From: Geodermatophilus obscurus
GTDB lineage: Bacteria > Actinomycetota > Actinomycetes > Mycobacteriales > Geodermatophilaceae
Reading direction: 5' to 3'
Length of the DNA stretch: 64,000 nucleotides
Assembly (NCBI RefSeq): GCF_900115395.1
Contig: NZ_FOWE01000002.1
Span: 186,001 to 250,000, forward strand
Below the pieces are notes generated by a model. The model was given only the letters and a program-made list of their open reading frames with translations, had not been told where the DNA came from and did not search any database. Below, piece after piece: positions 62,308 through 64,000 of the stretch. Position 1 is the first letter of the stretch. Each line of letters begins with the position of its first letter. The position numbers were made by a program, and so were the translations under genes.

Positions 62308-62337
62308 GCTGTCCCAAAGTGGGCCGCTCCGGGACAC
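62308..62337 (+). repeat. 30-base direct repeat, copy 1
   Basis: GCTGTCCCAAAGTGGGCCGC and ten more bases ending GGGACAC; it matches 63323-63352 at 27 of 30 positions and is in the same orientation. The first and last bases are near-complementary (GTCC/GGAC). Confidence 0.7.
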
Positions 62338-62509
62338 ACGGCGGCTCCAGGGATACTCCAGTGGTTCGCAGCCGCCGCGAAGTTACTGACGAACGGGACG
62401 TCGGCTGACACCCGGGGGTCAAGCGGAAGGTCGCGCTGGGCGGGCAATGGCTGGGCCGAATTACCGCTCGCTCGCTGTTTTCGCTAGGCCTCGTCGTCGG
62501 TGGAGTTGC

Positions 62510-63085
62510 TTATCCACCCAGCCAGTACAGGGCGAGGTCGACGTCTCGCGCCTTCCATGGTTGGCCGGCCACTGCCGCCGCTTGTGTGCGCAGTTGTTCG
62601 ACGAGGTCCATGTACCGCCCAAAGCGTCCGGGCGCGGGGCTCAGCTCGACTCCCAGTCGCTGGAGCGCCGTCTGCGCCCGCCGGTCGTACACCGCCATCC
62701 GCTCCGGCGCGGCGGCTAGCAGCAGAGCTGACGCCAGCGCATCCCCTGTCGAGAGCCCTGGCAGCGGCGACAAGGCCGAGCGTCCCTGACGTGCGGCCTC
62801 AGGAGTGTCGAGAAGCTCGTCCGTGACTGCCTGTACCGCGACTGCGGTGATCCGCCGCACCTGGACCTCAGGCATCGCGTGTAGCTGCGCGGCCCAAGGG
62901 GTGTTGGCCTGCAGTCGCTTCCAGAACAGCAGCGCGCCGATGTCGAGCTTGCCGATGCTGCCGGAGCCGCGGATGCGTCCAACCACTTCGTCGAGCACCT
63001 CGTCGTAAGCGCCCGAGACCTGTTGCTCGACCTCCTGGCGAGCCTTGACTAGGCGGGCAACGCGGTCGTCGTCGAGTAACGGCAT
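62510..63085 (-). CDS. Unknown protein with helix-hairpin-helix-like core
   Basis: 191-residue protein. Residues 90-150 read LSPLPGLSTGDALASALLLA then APERMAVYDRRAQTALQRLG, a pattern like the LPGIG..TA.. hairpin and V.D.R..R.L loop of HhH-GPD glycosylases, but the lysine of bifunctional enzymes is missing. First 60 residues are helical and charged (RLVKARQEVEQQVSGAYDEV). ATG at 63085; an upstream extension of 187 codons is unlikely. No relatives recognised by eye. Confidence 0.65.
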   Translation of the reverse strand: MPLLDDDRVARLVKARQEVEQQVSGAYDEVLDEVVGRIRGSGSIGKLDIGALLFWKRLQANTPWAAQLHAMPEVQVRRITAVAVQAVTDELLDTPEAARQGRSALSPLPGLSTGDALASALLLAAAPERMAVYDRRAQTALQRLGVELSPAPGRFGRYMDLVEQLRTQAAAVAGQPWKARDVDLALYWLGG

Positions 63086-63506
63086 GGTGCTGTCTAGCAA
63101 TCGACCTGTTACCTCACTGGCAACAGCTCGACGCGGCGTGTCGTGTCGCCGACCACCCGCAACCGGCTGAGCGGTTCGATGATGTCCCGTCTGTCGTGGC
63201 GCCAGGATCCACGCTGGCCCGTAGTGGACCCGCTCGGAGTTCCCGTCGCAGCGACACGGGCGCTCAGAAAGCGCCGCCAGCCGCGCACGTCGACCGCGTT
63301 CTCGCGGGCCGTTGTGGCAGGAGCTGTCCTCAAGTGGGCCGCTCAGGGACACCGGCAGCGGCCGCACATGATCCGCAGGACAGGCCCGAGCAGCCCGAAC
63401 CCGCTCGCACGCGCCTATCCTGAACGGCAGCCGTGGCCTCTTCCCGACGTGCTCGGCGCAGTGCCGACACTTCCCCGGTGCAGACGAGCATCGAAGGACG
63501 AACGCC
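63086..63506. other. 421-base gap with no credible gene
   Basis: Between the two divergent hypothetical genes I see no plausible coding sequence with good composition. It includes the second copy of the 30-base direct repeat (63323-63352), and its open frames are short and low-quality. Probably the shared promoter region plus remnant sequence. Confidence 0.5.
63323..63352 (+). repeat. 30-base direct repeat, copy 2
   Basis: Matches 62308-62337 at 27 of 30 positions; core AAGTGGGCCGCTC with A for C at position 23. Same orientation; the pair brackets the HhH-like gene at a distance of 1015 bases. Confidence 0.7.
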
Positions 63507-63917
63507 ATGGGCGTCGATAACCGGCTGACCGCCGACCAACTGGCCGCGCTGTTGCCCGGCGACCCGGTCGTCATCCAGTCCGGCGCCGAGTCCGGCCGGC
63601 CGAGGCACACCGCCGGCGTCGTCGTCCGCGCGGACGGGCCGCACATCGCCGTCAGCGTCCGCAGCCCCCGCGGTGCTGCCTACGTCGAGCAGTACCGCCG
63701 CCGCGATGGCAGCCGAGTCGGCGGCCAGATGCGGGCTGAGCTCATCAACGCCGATGCGGACGCGCCCGTGCCTCAGGAGGCCCAGCGGCGGACCCGGCAC
63801 ATCGACTTGCTGTTCCGCGACTGGACGCGTCACCGCACTGACGTGGACCGGCTACGAGCGCTGCACGAGGCCATCGGCGAGTGCCTCGAGGATTCGACCG
63901 AGACGGCATCGCGGTAG
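63507..63917 (+). CDS. Hypothetical protein at the window end
   Basis: 136-residue protein with an N-terminal beta-rich part (LPGDPVVIQSGAESGRPRHT, AGVVVRADGPHIAVSVRSPR) that resembles a small KOW/SH3-like barrel, and a helical C-terminus (HIDLLFRDWTRHRTDVDRLR, ALHEAIGECLEDSTE). ATG preceded by GAAGGA. No function can be assigned. Confidence 0.7.
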   Translation: MGVDNRLTADQLAALLPGDPVVIQSGAESGRPRHTAGVVVRADGPHIAVSVRSPRGAAYVEQYRRRDGSRVGGQMRAELINADADAPVPQEAQRRTRHIDLLFRDWTRHRTDVDRLRALHEAIGECLEDSTETASR

Positions 63918-64000
63918 GACGGCGCGAACTCGCCCCAGCGCGGGCCGTCATCGCCACCACAGGTATAGGGCCTGCCGAGAGGTCCTCTCCGGACCATCCG

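Noticed and set aside
63143-63520. Possible plus-strand gene of 125 codons before the last hypothetical gene
   Set aside because: Composition is Arg/Pro/Ser-rich, contains the 30-base repeat and overlaps the ribosome site of the better-supported downstream gene.

Overview
The window is very GC-rich, uses many GTG starts and packs genes into operons with 1-4 base start/stop overlaps. Together with DUF222/HNH, DUF4245, DUF6542 and lipid-droplet-type proteins, this points to a motile actinobacterium. My best guess is the Geodermatophilaceae (Blastococcus, Geodermatophilus or Modestobacter); this is an inference from gene content, not a measured placement.

1-27.5 kb is one flagellar locus. On the minus strand, reading right to left, come fliC, fliD-fliS-fliT-like, and a long hook-basal-body operon: flgB-flgC-fliE-fliF-fliG-fliH-fliI-fliJ-(NlpC/P60+SLT hydrolase)-fliK-flgD-flgE. 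After these come flbD-motA-motB-fliL and fliM-fliN-fliO-fliP, with fliP cut by the window edge. A FliA-type sigma gene lies on the minus strand and diverges from a plus-strand operon flgN-flgK-flgL-fliW-csrA. Five sites share one promoter architecture (CTCAAG-like box, exactly 15 bases, then (G/A)CCGA) and lie upstream of flbD, flgB, fliD, fliC and flgN, so a single sigma factor can be proposed to fire the whole set. FliW and CsrA probably tune flagellin translation. Next to csrA is a small module of unknown proteins around a second, divergent sigma-like protein (24.6-27.5 kb).

27.5-46 kb is mainly housekeeping: a VanY-type carboxypeptidase with a degenerate NlpC/P60 domain, citrate synthase, fumarase, class II fructose-1,6-bisphosphatase, exonuclease VII (XseA/XseB), a lipid-droplet protein, IspH, RmuC, an Ada-AlkA fusion with its alkyltransferase partner, and a subtilase followed by a small propeptide-like protein. 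Long perfect hairpins separate many of these genes.

46-53.3 kb holds two DrrAB-like ABC-2 exporters. The first sits opposite a TetR gene across a palindromic operator; the second is fused by overlaps to a histidine kinase/response regulator pair. 53.3-59.3 kb holds a DUF222/HNH gene with a probable one-base frameshift near its end, a Baeyer-Villiger monooxygenase-hydrolase-cupin operon, and ychF.

59.3-64 kb looks like the left part of an integrated element: tyrosine integrase, excisionase, a zinc-knuckle protein, then loosely packed small genes of unknown function, one resembling a helix-hairpin-helix glycosylase fold, bracketed by two copies of a 30-base direct repeat. I saw no tRNA, rRNA, CRISPR array or complete insertion sequence.
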